Shown here piece by piece: positions 24,219 to 32,809 of a stretch of DNA of 64,000 bases. Position numbers and translations under genes: made by a program. The stretch is from Streptomyces sp. 1222.5 (GTDB lineage Bacteria; Actinomycetota; Actinomycetes; Streptomycetales; Streptomycetaceae), in the NCBI RefSeq assembly GCF_900105245.1, contig NZ_FNSZ01000001.1:8492001-8556000 (forward strand), read 5' to 3'. The notes under the pieces were generated by a model, which made no database searches, was not told the DNA's origin, and was given only the letters and a program-made list of their open reading frames with translations. How positions within the stretch are numbered: the stretch's first letter is position 1; every line of letters begins with the position of its first letter.

Positions 24219-25568
24219 TCAGCCGCCGATCCGCGGCAAGAGCGAGAAGATCCTGCTGCCGTTCCTGGCGATCAGCACATCCTCGTACCGCAGGAGTTGG
24301 GGCGCGTCGTTGACGCCGGGCTTCGGCTTGCCGGTGTCGACGCGACCGCTCCACAGCTGCTTACCGGTGCGCAGGTCGAGGCCGGACATGTCTCCGGTGG
24401 GACCGAGGAAGTACACGATTCCCTGCCTCGTCGACCCCACGGGGGACGCGAGGGACGTCATCGCGTTCTCGTCGGGCATCGTGACGCCCACCGGACCGGT
24501 CCACAGAGTCCTTCCGGTGGACAACGAGTAGGCGGAAGCCTGGCCCTTTCCGGACACGGAGATCAGACGATCACCGACGACAGCCAATCCGGCCATGTGT
24601 CCCTTGACCTGCCCGGGCAGTGAGGTCCGCTTCCCGGAGCTGGTGAGAGTGGTCAGTCGAAGGTTGTCTCCGGTCGTGTCCTCGGCTCCGATCAGGACCA
24701 TCCGCCCCTCTGAGGTCCCGAGCGGCTGCTGCCTGCCGGGAAGGGTCGTCACCTTGTGGACCTTCCCGGTGGCGGGGTCCAGACGGAAGACGTCGGTGTC
24801 ATGCACTTCCTCGGTGTCCGGCGCGCACAGGAGGTAGGGCACACCGCTCAGCACGGTCCGCTCACATACGATGCCCTTCGCCCAGGTGTAGTGCCACTTC
24901 TCCTGACCGGTCAGCGGATCGAGGGCCGACATCGTACGCAGCGACGGAGTGTTCGCCCACACCGCTCCGTCGATGAGCATGGCGGCCTGGTCGGTGCGGT
25001 CGTCCTGCGGCATCTTGACCGTCCACAGCCGCTTGCCGGTGCCGGCGTCCACGGCCATCAGATCGGTGCCGCCGGCGTAGTCCCCGTCAGGCAGGTTCTT
25101 CGCGGTGTGATTGCGGTACGCGTACACCACGCCGTCGCGCACCCCGAAGGGGTGGTCGATACCGTCGCCTTCGCGATTGACCTTCACCGTCCACAGCCGC
25201 TTGCCGGTGTTGGCGTCGATCTTCGCAACGTCGTAATCGGACCCGCTGCAGTACAGTGCGGAACCGTCCGCCAGACAACCCCGCTCACTGGCTCCCGCAA
25301 CGCCGCTCTGCCACGGCTTCCAGCCCTCCGGCGCCGCCGCCGACTGCACAGGCCGGCCCCGTTCGGCCACGCCTCCGTCCCCGAGGCCTACCATCGCCCC
25401 CGCCGCGATCGCGGCGACGGCCACCGCAGCCCCGGCAGCCTGCGAGAAACGACGCCGGCTGCGCCGCCGTACCACCTGATGCGCAAGGTCTCCCGGTGCC
25501 CGCACCTGGTCCAGGGCGACCGCTCGCAGAGTCTCCCGGACCTTGTCCTCCACCCGCTCCGTCGTCAT
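24219..25568 (-). CDS. Membrane-anchored PQQ-type beta-propeller protein, coupled to a sigma factor
   Basis: 449 residues. An N-terminal cytoplasmic stretch of about 45 residues (MTTERVEDKVRETLR onward, Arg-rich before the membrane) precedes one transmembrane helix at about residues 46-62. The extracellular part holds repeated blades with GKRLWTVK, GKRLWTVKM, GQEKWHYTW, GRTLWTG and GKQLWSG, the PQQ/quinoprotein-like blade signature, though real PQQ ligands are not evident. The ATG overlaps the stop of the SigE-type sigma gene (ATGA). That coupling and the topology suggest it acts as sensor or anti-sigma partner for that sigma factor. The partner role is inference. Confidence 0.82.
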   Translation of the reverse strand: MTTERVEDKVRETLRAVALDQVRAPGDLAHQVVRRRSRRRFSQAAGAAVAVAAIAAGAMVGLGDGGVAERGRPVQSAAAPEGWKPWQSGVAGASERGCLADGSALYCSGSDYDVAKIDANTGKRLWTVKVNREGDGIDHPFGVRDGVVYAYRNHTAKNLPDGDYAGGTDLMAVDAGTGKRLWTVKMPQDDRTDQAAMLIDGAVWANTPSLRTMSALDPLTGQEKWHYTWAKGIVCERTVLSGVPYLLCAPDTEEVHDTDVFRLDPATGKVHKVTTLPGRQQPLGTSEGRMVLIGAEDTTGDNLRLTTLTSSGKRTSLPGQVKGHMAGLAVVGDRLISVSGKGQASAYSLSTGRTLWTGPVGVTMPDENAMTSLASPVGSTRQGIVYFLGPTGDMSGLDLRTGKQLWSGRVDTGKPKPGVNDAPQLLRYEDVLIARNGSRIFSLLPRIGG

Positions 25569-26116
25569 GCCTGGATCTCCTTCGCCGTGTAGCCGAGCGG
25601 CAGTTGCTGTTCCCCGGGCCCACCCGGGTCGAGGTCCGGTACGAGCGCCCGGAGCTTTGCCAGCGACCGGTGTGCCGTGCTGCGCACCGTGCCGACCGGG
25701 CATCCCAGGAGTGCCGCGACCTCGGCCTCCGGCAGGTCCTCGAAGTAGCGCAGTACGACCACGGCTCGCTGCCGCTTCGACAGACGGCCGAGCGCCGCCC
25801 ACAACGCGACACGCAGCTCCAGGTCCGCCCCGGCACCCTCCTCTCCGCCGGACTCGGGCAGCACCGGCACCGTGACCTCGGCATGGTGCCTGCGCAGCCG
25901 CCAGCGGTTGACCTGCTGGCGGTACATGATCTGGCGGACATACGCCTCGGGCTGTTCGATGCGCGCCCACCGCCCGTAAGCCTTCATCAGCGCGATCTGC
26001 AGCAGATCCTCCGCGGCATGCCGATCCCCGCCGGTGAGCAGCACCGCGAGCCGCAGCAGCGCTGTGGAGCGCATCGCCACGAATTCCCGGTACTCATCCT
26101 GTCTCGAGGCCTCCAT
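25565..26116 (-). CDS. SigE-family extracytoplasmic-function RNA polymerase sigma factor
   Basis: 183 residues. Region 2 (ALLRLAVLLTGGDRHAAEDLLQ and YGRWARIEQPEAYVRQIM) binds core and the -10 element. A short linker precedes region 4, which has LSKRQRAVVVLRYFEDLPEAEVAALLGCPVGTVRS followed by HRSLAKLR. This pattern is the SigE family of Streptomyces ECF factors. GGGGAGGG precedes the ATG at 26116. The gene downstream overlaps by ATGA. No matching ECF promoter was identified with confidence. Confidence 0.92.
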   Translation of the reverse strand: MEASRQDEYREFVAMRSTALLRLAVLLTGGDRHAAEDLLQIALMKAYGRWARIEQPEAYVRQIMYRQQVNRWRLRRHHAEVTVPVLPESGGEEGAGADLELRVALWAALGRLSKRQRAVVVLRYFEDLPEAEVAALLGCPVGTVRSTAHRSLAKLRALVPDLDPGGPGEQQLPLGYTAKEIQA

Positions 26117-26306
26117 CGACCCTCCCCTTCTGTACGACCGCTACGACGTGGTGCGTCAGTCGTGGCTATCCCTCCGCAGGCGAGTTCGTGTGTTCCTACC
26201 AAGTCGGCGTCGAGGAGCGGGCGATCGGCCACCCCACGACGCGGCGGGATCATCTGCGGCCGTGGCGGTCGAGTGAGGGGCACCAGGGTGTCGCCCGGCC
26301 GGACCT

Positions 26307-27098
26307 TTACGGCGTGCCCGGTCGCGGGTGGGTCGCGTACATCCTTACCGCGACGACCACGCCGGCGGCGGCGCTGAGGGTGGCGACGGCCCAGACGGCG
26401 CCGATGAGGCCGTAGGCGTCGGCGAGGGCTCCGACGCGGAGTGCGCCGACGGCGAATCCGCCGTCCCGCCAGAGCCGGTAGCCGCCCACGGCGCGGATGG
26501 TGGGCGTGCGCTCGGCTCCGGGCGGGGCCGAGCGGAAGGAGCCCGCGCCATGGGTGGGCCGGACGGCTGTGGTGTCCGGCAGTTCGGTCGGACGGCGCAG
26601 GGAACGGTACGGGGCGCGGGCGAGTTCTTCTGCCCGGTCGGCGCCCTGAAGGTCGGTGCGGGCGGCCGGGCCCACGATCAACGACCCGCCGCTGAAGACC
26701 CCCAACTCGCTGCCGCCGTCGAGGAGCAGGAAGGCCAGGTGCTCGTCGGTGTGACCGGGAGTGCTCGGGGCTCGCAGGGTCAGGCCGCCCAGGCCCACCT
26801 CGTCGCCGTCGCCGAGCGTGGTGTGCGGGAAGGTGCGTCGGCCGGTTGCGGAGGCGAGCGCGCTCGCGCCGTCGTCCGCGGCGAACTGGAGCGCGCCGGT
26901 GCGGAAGTCCGCGTGCGGGTGGGTGTCGGCGGCGAACGCCACGGGCAGCCCCCGGGCTTCGGCGGCCTCGCGCAGGGTCCGCAGGTCACGTGCGGCGTCC
27001 ACGGCCAGGGCGCGGCCGTCGCCGAGATCGACCGGGCAGGCGCTGTTGCCCGCTCCCTCGTCGACCAGAGGTATCAGGTGCTCGTCGGCGAAGCCCAT
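26307..27098 (-). pseudogene. Chimeric remnant: metallo-beta-lactamase-fold hydrolase fused by deletion to an MFS tail
   Basis: One open frame of 263 residues joins pieces of two proteins. Residues 1 to about 205 (FADEHLIPLVDEG, DTHPHADFRTGALQFAA, TPGHTDEHLAFLLLDG, VFSGGSLIVG, PTHGAGSF) are an MBL-fold hydrolase of the sulfur-stress type. From about residue 210 on (GFAVGALRVGALADAYGLIG and VRMYATHPRPG) the sequence is the last helices of an MFS transporter. A deletion has removed the C-terminal part of the first gene and most of the second. The open frame may still be translated, but the product is unlikely to work as either parent. It is divergent from the ArsR-rhodanese gene. Confidence 0.7.
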
Positions 27099-27168
27099 GC
27101 GTCCTCCAGCAGTGTGGCGAGACGGATGGCACTCCACCCGAGCCACGACTACGGTATTCCAGTGATTT

Positions 27169-27846
27169 ATGGAGGATGCGTGGGGAGATCCCGCCCGCAA
27201 GGCCGCCCTGTTCGACTCCCTTGCCACGGCCGGCAAGGCGCTGGCCAACGGCAAGCGCCTCGAACTGCTGGACCTCCTCGCCCAGGGCGAGCGCAACGTC
27301 GACGCGCTGGCCAAGGCCGCCGGGCTCGGTCTGACCACCGCTTCGGCGCACCTGCAGACCCTCAGGCGAGCAGGGCTCGTCACCACGCGCCGCGACGGGG
27401 TGCGCATCCACTACCGGCTCGCCGGTGACGACGTCGCCGCCCTGTACGTACTGCTCCAACAGGTCGCCCGTGCCCACCTCGCCCAGGCCGAGCACGCCCG
27501 CGCCGCCTACCTCGGCCCCCGGGGCACCGAGCACCTCACCCGCGAGGAACTGCTGGAGCGGGTCAAGACCGGTACCGCCACGGTGATCGACGTCCGCCCG
27601 GCCGAGGAGTACGCCGCCGGGCACATCCCGGGCGCCCTCTCCGTCCCCCTCGACCAGCTCGACGCCCGGCTCGCCGAACTCCCCGCCGACATCGAGATCG
27701 TCGCCTACTGCCGAGGCGCCAACAGTGTCCTCGCCCATGACGCCGTCCGCCGCCTGGCCGAGCGGGGCCGCAGGGCGAAGCGCCTGGCCGACGGCATGCT
27801 CGAATGGCGCCTCGCCGCCCTCCCCGTCGAGACCGCCGCGGCGTGA
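27169..27846 (+). CDS. ArsR winged-helix regulator fused to rhodanese domain
   Basis: 225 residues. Residues 1-100 form an ArsR-type winged helix (GKALANGKRLELLDLLAQGE, LTTASAHLQTLRRAGLV). Residues 120-220 form a rhodanese domain (VIDVRPAEEYAAGHIPGALS) with the active-site loop YCRGANSVLAHDAV, where the Cys would carry a persulfide. Such proteins regulate persulfide and sulfur-detoxification genes. The divergent MBL-MFS remnant and the adjacent TusA-like remnant are the expected targets, both now damaged, so the regulator may be an orphan. Confidence 0.88.
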   Translation: MEDAWGDPARKAALFDSLATAGKALANGKRLELLDLLAQGERNVDALAKAAGLGLTTASAHLQTLRRAGLVTTRRDGVRIHYRLAGDDVAALYVLLQQVARAHLAQAEHARAAYLGPRGTEHLTREELLERVKTGTATVIDVRPAEEYAAGHIPGALSVPLDQLDARLAELPADIEIVAYCRGANSVLAHDAVRRLAERGRRAKRLADGMLEWRLAALPVETAAA

Positions 27847-28229
27847 CCCGTACCCGGACCGCCGACCAGGAGCCGCTGATCGTCGACGGCAGCGGCATGC
27901 TGTGCGCCACCCTGTCGCTGCACCTGCGCACGTGGCTCCCCGGCACCCCGGCGGGCACGGTCGTCCACGTCGTCGCCACCGCCCCGGCCGCCCGCTCGAC
28001 CTTCCAGGTTCGGACCTGGGTTTCCGTGGTGATCATCAGCCTTCTCCATCGAACGCTGGGTGATCGGGAATGTACGCCCTTCTTTCATGCCTCACGTCCA
28101 TCGTCAGGGGTGGCGGGGGCCGCCATTTCCGGGGCCGTGCCGAACGGATGCGGTGTCAACGAGGCGCACGAACCGTGCGCACGGGGGGCCGCGCCTGGTC
28201 CGCCAGGGCGCTATGTCCCTGTTGCATAG
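27843..28229 (+). pseudogene. Truncated TusA-like sulfurtransferase gene
   Basis: A GTG overlapping the regulator's stop (GTGA) opens a frame. Its first 55 residues (PLIVDGSGMLCATLSLHLRT, then TPAGTVVHVVATAPAA) match the start of TusA/SirA-like proteins with the conserved Cys in MLC. At the point where such proteins continue with a Pro-Trp-Cys-His segment (near 28005) the sequence becomes unrelated for the remaining ~70 codons. The 3' half has been lost by deletion, so the protein is probably non-functional. Confidence 0.6.
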
Positions 28230-28243
28230 ATATTCTGTGAAGC

Positions 28244-29335
28244 GTGATCGAGTCTGGAGGGCCGAGGCTGCGTCGTCGCCACGGCCTGGGCAGGTTCGTA
28301 CGGCTGTCGCCGGTCCTTCTGACCGTCGTCATCGCGGGCCTGGCGTACGCCACCCCGCCGGACGTGGCATTCAGTCGCCTCCTGCCCGCGGCGCCGGCCC
28401 TCGCCGCCGCCATGTGGCCGGTACTCCCCACCGTTCTGCTGGGGACGGTCTGCCTTCTTCTGATGATCGGTCTCAGCTTCGTGTTCCCCGGTCTGAACGC
28501 CTGGTGGACGTCTGCGGGAATCATCGCGGTCACCGTGGCGGCCGCGTACGGAAGCCACGTCAGGCTCCAACGGGAGCGGACCCTCATCCAGGTGCGCCTC
28601 GTCGCCGACGCGGCACAGCAGGTGGTGCTGAGTCCGATGCCGCGTCGCTGCGGGAGCATCGAGATCGAGTCGCTGTATCTCGCGGCCGCGGCGGAGGCTC
28701 GTATCGGCGGAGACTTCTACGAGGTGGTCGACACGCGATTCGGGGTCAGGCTGCTCATCGGCGACGTGCGCGGCAAGGGCCTGCCGGCGGTGGGGGCGGC
28801 CGCGGCGATCGTCAACGCCTTCCGCGAAGCAGCCCATGACGAGGCCGAACTGGTCAGCGTCGCGCGCCGGCTGGACGCCAGCAGCATCCGTTACAACGCC
28901 GTGTTTCCCCCCGAGGGGACTTTGGAGCGCTTCGCCACCGCCCTTCTCGTCGAAATCCCGCACGGGGGCGGCCACCTCGAGATCCTCAACTGCGGGCATC
29001 CCCCGCCACTGCTCCTGAACCGGCGGGAACTCCGCGTCCTCGAGCCGACGGCCCCCTCGCCCCTGCTCAACCTCGCGGAGCTGATCGGCGATCACTACAA
29101 CGTCGACAGCTTCGACTTCACACCAGGTGACCTGCTGTTTCTCTACACCGACGGGATCGTCGAGACCCGCGCCGGCGACGGCGCGTTCTTCCCGCTGGCG
29201 GCCTGGATGCGCCAACAGCCGCCGATGCCGCCGCACGAACTGCTCACGGTCCTTCACCGCGACCTCATCCGCTACAGCCGAGGACGCCTCGACGACGACA
29301 TCGCGGCCCTGGCGGTGCGCCTGTGCGAACCCTGA
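28244..29335 (+). CDS. Membrane-anchored SpoIIE/PP2C serine phosphatase
   Basis: 363 residues. Three transmembrane helices fill residues about 18-105. A PP2C-type SpoIIE domain follows, with LAAAAEARIGGDFYEVVDTR, LLIGDVRGKGLPAVGAA, NCGHPPPLLL, DLLFLYTDGIVETR and RLDDDIAALAVRL, carrying the metal-binding Asp residues. No PAS or GAF sensor is present, so the membrane part may sense. Such phosphatases usually dephosphorylate anti-anti-sigma proteins in Streptomyces partner-switching. No such partner is adjacent. The start is a GTG at 28244. Confidence 0.88.
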   Translation: MIESGGPRLRRRHGLGRFVRLSPVLLTVVIAGLAYATPPDVAFSRLLPAAPALAAAMWPVLPTVLLGTVCLLLMIGLSFVFPGLNAWWTSAGIIAVTVAAAYGSHVRLQRERTLIQVRLVADAAQQVVLSPMPRRCGSIEIESLYLAAAAEARIGGDFYEVVDTRFGVRLLIGDVRGKGLPAVGAAAAIVNAFREAAHDEAELVSVARRLDASSIRYNAVFPPEGTLERFATALLVEIPHGGGHLEILNCGHPPPLLLNRRELRVLEPTAPSPLLNLAELIGDHYNVDSFDFTPGDLLFLYTDGIVETRAGDGAFFPLAAWMRQQPPMPPHELLTVLHRDLIRYSRGRLDDDIAALAVRLCEP

Positions 29336-29458
29336 GGCCGGCCGCACGGCCGCCATGGCTCCGGAACCCGGCCCACTCGCAACCGACGCCCCCGCGCACG
29401 CGTCGCACCAGGCACGGAACGCGAATGGCTCTTCTCGCTCATCCCGCTGACGATCGGC

Positions 29459-29839
29459 GTGGCCCACCTGTGGTTCGGCGTCTACGGACTCCGCCGCGCC
29501 AGTGCGATCCGGCGCACCGGCGTCATGGCAACGGGACACATCGTCCGCCACGAGGTGACACGAAGCGACGAAGGCGTCGAATGCGTCCACCCGGTCGCAG
29601 CCTGGACGACCCGGGACGGCCGAGCGTGCGCGTACCCGTCCAGGTGCGGCCGCGGGTCCTCAGGAAGGCGTCTCGGCGTAGGAACCACTGTCACCGTGCG
29701 CTATGACCCCGAGAACCCGCGCCGGTTCGCCATTCAGGGCTGGGACACAGCGGTGGTCGACAAGGTGTTCACCGTGGTGGGGGCAGTGCTCACGGCGGGG
29801 ACGCTGGTGGTGCTGCTCGTCCGACTCCTCACTCTTTGA
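29459..29839 (+). CDS. DUF3592-like two-helix membrane protein
   Basis: 126 residues from a GTG, but the hydrophobic first helix seems to begin about 10 codons upstream (EWLFSLIPLTIG in the same frame) without an ATG or GTG, so the real start may be a CTG or other rare codon. The fold has an N-terminal helix, an extracytoplasmic beta-rich part with ATGHIVRHE and VTVRYDPENPRRFAI typical of DUF3592, and a final transmembrane helix. The function is unknown. Confidence 0.65.
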   Translation: MAHLWFGVYGLRRASAIRRTGVMATGHIVRHEVTRSDEGVECVHPVAAWTTRDGRACAYPSRCGRGSSGRRLGVGTTVTVRYDPENPRRFAIQGWDTAVVDKVFTVVGAVLTAGTLVVLLVRLLTL

Positions 29840-29971
29840 CCCGGGCCGTGTGTTACCGTCATGCGTTTGCGTGGTCGTCGCGGTGGCGATTCTGCTGTTC
29901 GGTTCCGCTTGTGCGTAGCTGTTCGATCCTGCCGGGCCTTCCTCGGTACGTTCCTCTGCGGAAGGCTGTTC

Positions 29972-31372
29972 ATGAAGCATCCCGATGGCTCAGGCATCGC
30001 TCACGGCGGTCCCCCCCAGCCCGGCGCTACGGCCCCGGCCGTCTCCTTCGCCGACCTGGACCTGCCGGTCGAGGTGCTGCGGACACTGAGCGGACTCGGG
30101 GTGCGCGAACCCTTTCCCATCCAGGCCGCCACCCTGCCCGATGCCCTGAAGGGGCGCGACGTCCTGGGGCGCGGGCGTACCGGCTCGGGCAAGACGCTCG
30201 CCTTCGGCCTGCCGCTGCTGACACGGACGGCCGGGCGGCGCGCCGAACCGAAGCAGCCCCTCGCTCTGATCCTCGTGCCCACCCGTGAGCTGGCCCAACA
30301 GGTCACCGAGGCGCTGGCACCGTACGCGGAGGCACTGCGGCTGCGGATGGCCACGGTCGTCGGCGGCACGTCGATCGGCCGGCAGGTCGCCGCGCTGCGC
30401 CAGGGAGCCGAGGTGGTCGTCGCCACCCCCGGACGCCTGCACGACCTCATCGAACGCAACGCTTGCCGCCTGGGACGGGTACGGATCACCGTCCTGGACG
30501 AGGCCGACCAGATGTGCGACCTGGGGTTCCTGCCACAGGTCGTCGACGTGCTCGACCAGGTGCACCCCGACGGACAGCGGATGCTGTTCTCGGCCACCCT
30601 GGACCGTGACGTCGATCAACTGGTACACAGCTACCTCCGCGCCCCCGTCGTCCACTCGGTCGACCCGTCCGCGGGCACGGTCTCGACGATGCGGCACCAC
30701 GTTCTGGTCGTCCACGGTCCCGACCGCTACGCCGTCACCACGGAGATCGCCGCCCGTGACGGCCGCGTCCTGCTGTTCCTCGACACCAAGCACGCCGTCG
30801 ACCAGCTCACCCGGCATCTGCGGGCCAACGGTGTGCACGCCGGGGCCCTGCACAGCGGCAAGTCCCAGCCACAGCGCACACGGACCCTCGCGCAGTTCAA
30901 GGACGGCCAGATCACCGTCCTGGTGGCGACCAACGTCGCGGCCCGTGGCCTGCACGTCGACGACCTCGATCTGGTGGTCAACGTCGACCCGCCCACCGAC
31001 CCCAAGGACTATGTGCACCGGGCAGGTCGCACCGCCCGCGCGGGGGAGTCCGGCAGCGTGGTCACGCTCGTGCTCGCGGGCCAGCGCCGCGAGACGAGCC
31101 GCATGATGGCCGAGGCCGGCATCGAGCCGACCGTCACCAAGGTGCGCTCCGGCGAGGCGGAGCTGAGCCGGATCACCGGCGCCAAGGCTCCCTCCGGCAC
31201 CCCGCTCGACGGCCCCGCCGTCCCCCGCCAGAAGAACACCAACGCTCCCTTCCGCGGCCTCGGCACCAGCAAGGACACCTCCCGCGGCGCGGGCGGCAAG
31301 TCCCGGAAGGCCGGCGAGGCCCGCAAGCTCGCCGAGGCCCGCAGGGCCGCTCAGGTGCGCCGTAACGGCTGA
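29972..31372 (+). CDS. DEAD-box RNA helicase
   Basis: 466 residues. All core motifs are visible in order: an upstream aromatic and Q motif (FADLDLPVEV, then EPFPIQ), Walker A GRTGSGKT, PTRELAQQ, VVATPGRL, DEAD in VLDEADQM, SAT in FSATLDR, then ATNVAARGLHV and HRAGRTARAG in the second RecA domain. A basic, low-complexity C-terminal tail probably adds RNA affinity. It would unwind structured mRNA or rRNA, a role often tied to cold adaptation. The ATG at 29972 follows GGAAGG by six bases. The same frame extends upstream to 29861 but without a ribosome site. A hairpin overlaps the stop. Confidence 0.92.
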   Translation: MKHPDGSGIAHGGPPQPGATAPAVSFADLDLPVEVLRTLSGLGVREPFPIQAATLPDALKGRDVLGRGRTGSGKTLAFGLPLLTRTAGRRAEPKQPLALILVPTRELAQQVTEALAPYAEALRLRMATVVGGTSIGRQVAALRQGAEVVVATPGRLHDLIERNACRLGRVRITVLDEADQMCDLGFLPQVVDVLDQVHPDGQRMLFSATLDRDVDQLVHSYLRAPVVHSVDPSAGTVSTMRHHVLVVHGPDRYAVTTEIAARDGRVLLFLDTKHAVDQLTRHLRANGVHAGALHSGKSQPQRTRTLAQFKDGQITVLVATNVAARGLHVDDLDLVVNVDPPTDPKDYVHRAGRTARAGESGSVVTLVLAGQRRETSRMMAEAGIEPTVTKVRSGEAELSRITGAKAPSGTPLDGPAVPRQKNTNAPFRGLGTSKDTSRGAGGKSRKAGEARKLAEARRAAQVRRNG

Positions 31373-31380
31373 GAGCCGTT
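31364..31380 (+). terminator. Short hairpin overlapping the helicase stop codon
   Basis: Perfect 7-bp arms (31364-31370 and 31374-31380) with a 3-base loop. The stem begins inside the last codons and contains the TGA, so termination would be immediate. It is short, so moderate strength is expected. Confidence 0.55.
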
Positions 31381-31585
31381 GCCCCGTCAGCTGAAGGACC
31401 CGGGCCACCGGCTCGCGCATACTCGGCCCGGCCTCACGACCGTCCTGCGCCCCCACGCCCTGGGGCGAACGCTCCGCGCAGGGAGGGGATTTCCGCCGAA
31501 ACGGAGCAAGATGATGTTGCAGGCCCCCGCGCTGCGCCCGGCATGACAAGCTGTGCTTGTCCACCCCCGAACCCAGGAGGTCACC

Positions 31586-31828
31586 ATGACCGCAGAGCCC
31601 GTCTCCACGGAAGGTTCGGAGCCGGCTGCCCCGGAGACTTCGCCCCTGGCGCCGGACAGCGACGGCAACTACGACCTCAAGCGCAAGTTCCGCGAGGCCC
31701 TGGCGCGCAAGCGCGGTGCCCAGGCGGACGGCGCTGATGCCGCCGCCAACCCCAACGCGTCGAAGGTGCGTGCGGCGCACGGTCCGGCCGCGAGCCAGCG
31801 GTCGTTCAGGCGCAAGAGCGGCGGCTGA
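31586..31828 (+). CDS. DUF5302 small protein
   Basis: 80 residues from the ATG at 31586, which has AGGAGG five bases upstream. The first half is acidic and Ser/Pro-rich, then NYDLKRKFREALARKRG forms an amphipathic helix. A basic Arg/Lys tail with SQRSFRRKSGG ends the protein. This matches the small actinobacterial DUF5302 family, whose role is unknown to me. No operon partner is visible. Confidence 0.8.
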   Translation: MTAEPVSTEGSEPAAPETSPLAPDSDGNYDLKRKFREALARKRGAQADGADAAANPNASKVRAAHGPAASQRSFRRKSGG

Positions 31829-31881
31829 GTCCGACCAGTTCCGGGGGCGGAACGCCCCACCGGCACTCGTGCTTCCGCGCA

Positions 31882-31935
31882 GTCGCCCGCAACGTGCATC
31901 CCCGTATGCGCGTTGCGGGCGACGCGCATACGGGG
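31882..31935. terminator. Two interleaved perfect inverted repeats between convergent genes
   Basis: Stem A pairs 31882-31894 with 31911-31923 (13 bp). Stem B pairs 31900-31913 with 31922-31935 (14 bp). The arms alternate A-B-A'-B' and overlap, so only one hairpin can form fully at a time, or a pseudoknot forms. It sits between the convergent DUF5302 (+) and SDR (-) genes and probably terminates both. Confidence 0.7.
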
Positions 31936-32002
31936 GCCAGGACGTAGCCGGCGGCCGCTGATGCGGCGTGGCCCACCGACCGTTCTCAAGCCCCCGAGCG
32001 AC

Positions 32003-32809
32003 TCATACGCCGGCGGGCACGCCCGGGCCGGGGACATTGCGGAAGCGGAACGGCTCCGGTTCGCGACCGGGCTGGATGAACCAGCACTCGCCCGTGCCGT
32101 CACCGGTAAGGATCCGCAACACCGTGTCCGCGACGGTCTCGGCCGGGATGACCGGCAGACCCTGCTCGGAGAGCATGCCGCGCAACGGGTCGATGATCCG
32201 CGATTCGGCGAACCCGGGGCAGACGGCGTTGAAGCGCACGTTCTCCGGCGCCAGAGCCGGCCCCAGGGAGCGGGCAAGTCCCACGACCGCATGCTTGTTG
32301 GCCGCGTACAGGGGATCGAGCGGTACGGCCGCCAGACCGGCCAGGGACGCGGTCGCCACGATCGATCCTCCGCCGCGGGCCCGCAGCGCCGGCAGTACCG
32401 CGTGGGTACCGAAGACCACACCGTCGAGGTTGGCCCCCATCGCCCGTCGGTAGAGCGCGGGGGAGAAGTCCTCACCGACGCCGCACCCGGTCGCCACGCC
32501 CGCGTTGAGCAGCGCGATGTCGACACCGCCGTACGTCTCCCGGGTGAACTCGACCAGCGCGTGATTGGCGTCGAGGTCGGAGACGTCGCAGGCGCGGAAG
32601 TGGCCGCCGACCAGGTCGGCCACCTCCCGGCCGCCCCGCGCGTCGAGGTCCGCGACGACCACGCGCGCCCCCGCCTTCGCCAGTCCCAGCGCCGTGGCCC
32701 GGCCCAGCCCGCTGGCGGCGCCGGTGACGATCGCCACCTTTCCCCTGAGCGGGCTGTCGTCGTTCTGTTCGCGCCGCGGGGCGGCGGCGACGTCCTCCGC
32801 GCCGGTCAC
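32003..32809 (-). CDS. Short-chain dehydrogenase/reductase
   Basis: 268 residues of a classical SDR. The cofactor motif TGAASGLG lies near residue 29, Asp in VVADLDAR suggests NAD(H), NAG follows at LLNAGVA, the catalytic Ser is in ATASLAG, and YAANK (usually YxxxK) supplies Tyr and Lys. The GTG start overlaps the stop of the MDR reductase (GTGA), so the two are coupled. They probably act on the same carbonyl or alcohol substrate in successive steps. The substrate is not evident. Confidence 0.88.
   Translation of the reverse strand: MTGAEDVAAAPRREQNDDSPLRGKVAIVTGAASGLGRATALGLAKAGARVVVADLDARGGREVADLVGGHFRACDVSDLDANHALVEFTRETYGGVDIALLNAGVATGCGVGEDFSPALYRRAMGANLDGVVFGTHAVLPALRARGGGSIVATASLAGLAAVPLDPLYAANKHAVVGLARSLGPALAPENVRFNAVCPGFAESRIIDPLRGMLSEQGLPVIPAETVADTVLRILTGDGTGECWFIQPGREPEPFRFRNVPGPGVPAGV

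Noticed and set aside
29861..29971. Upstream extension of the DEAD-box helicase by 37 codons
   Set aside because: The ATG at 29972 has GGAAGG at correct spacing and the extension is Arg/Cys-rich without similarity to helicase N-termini.
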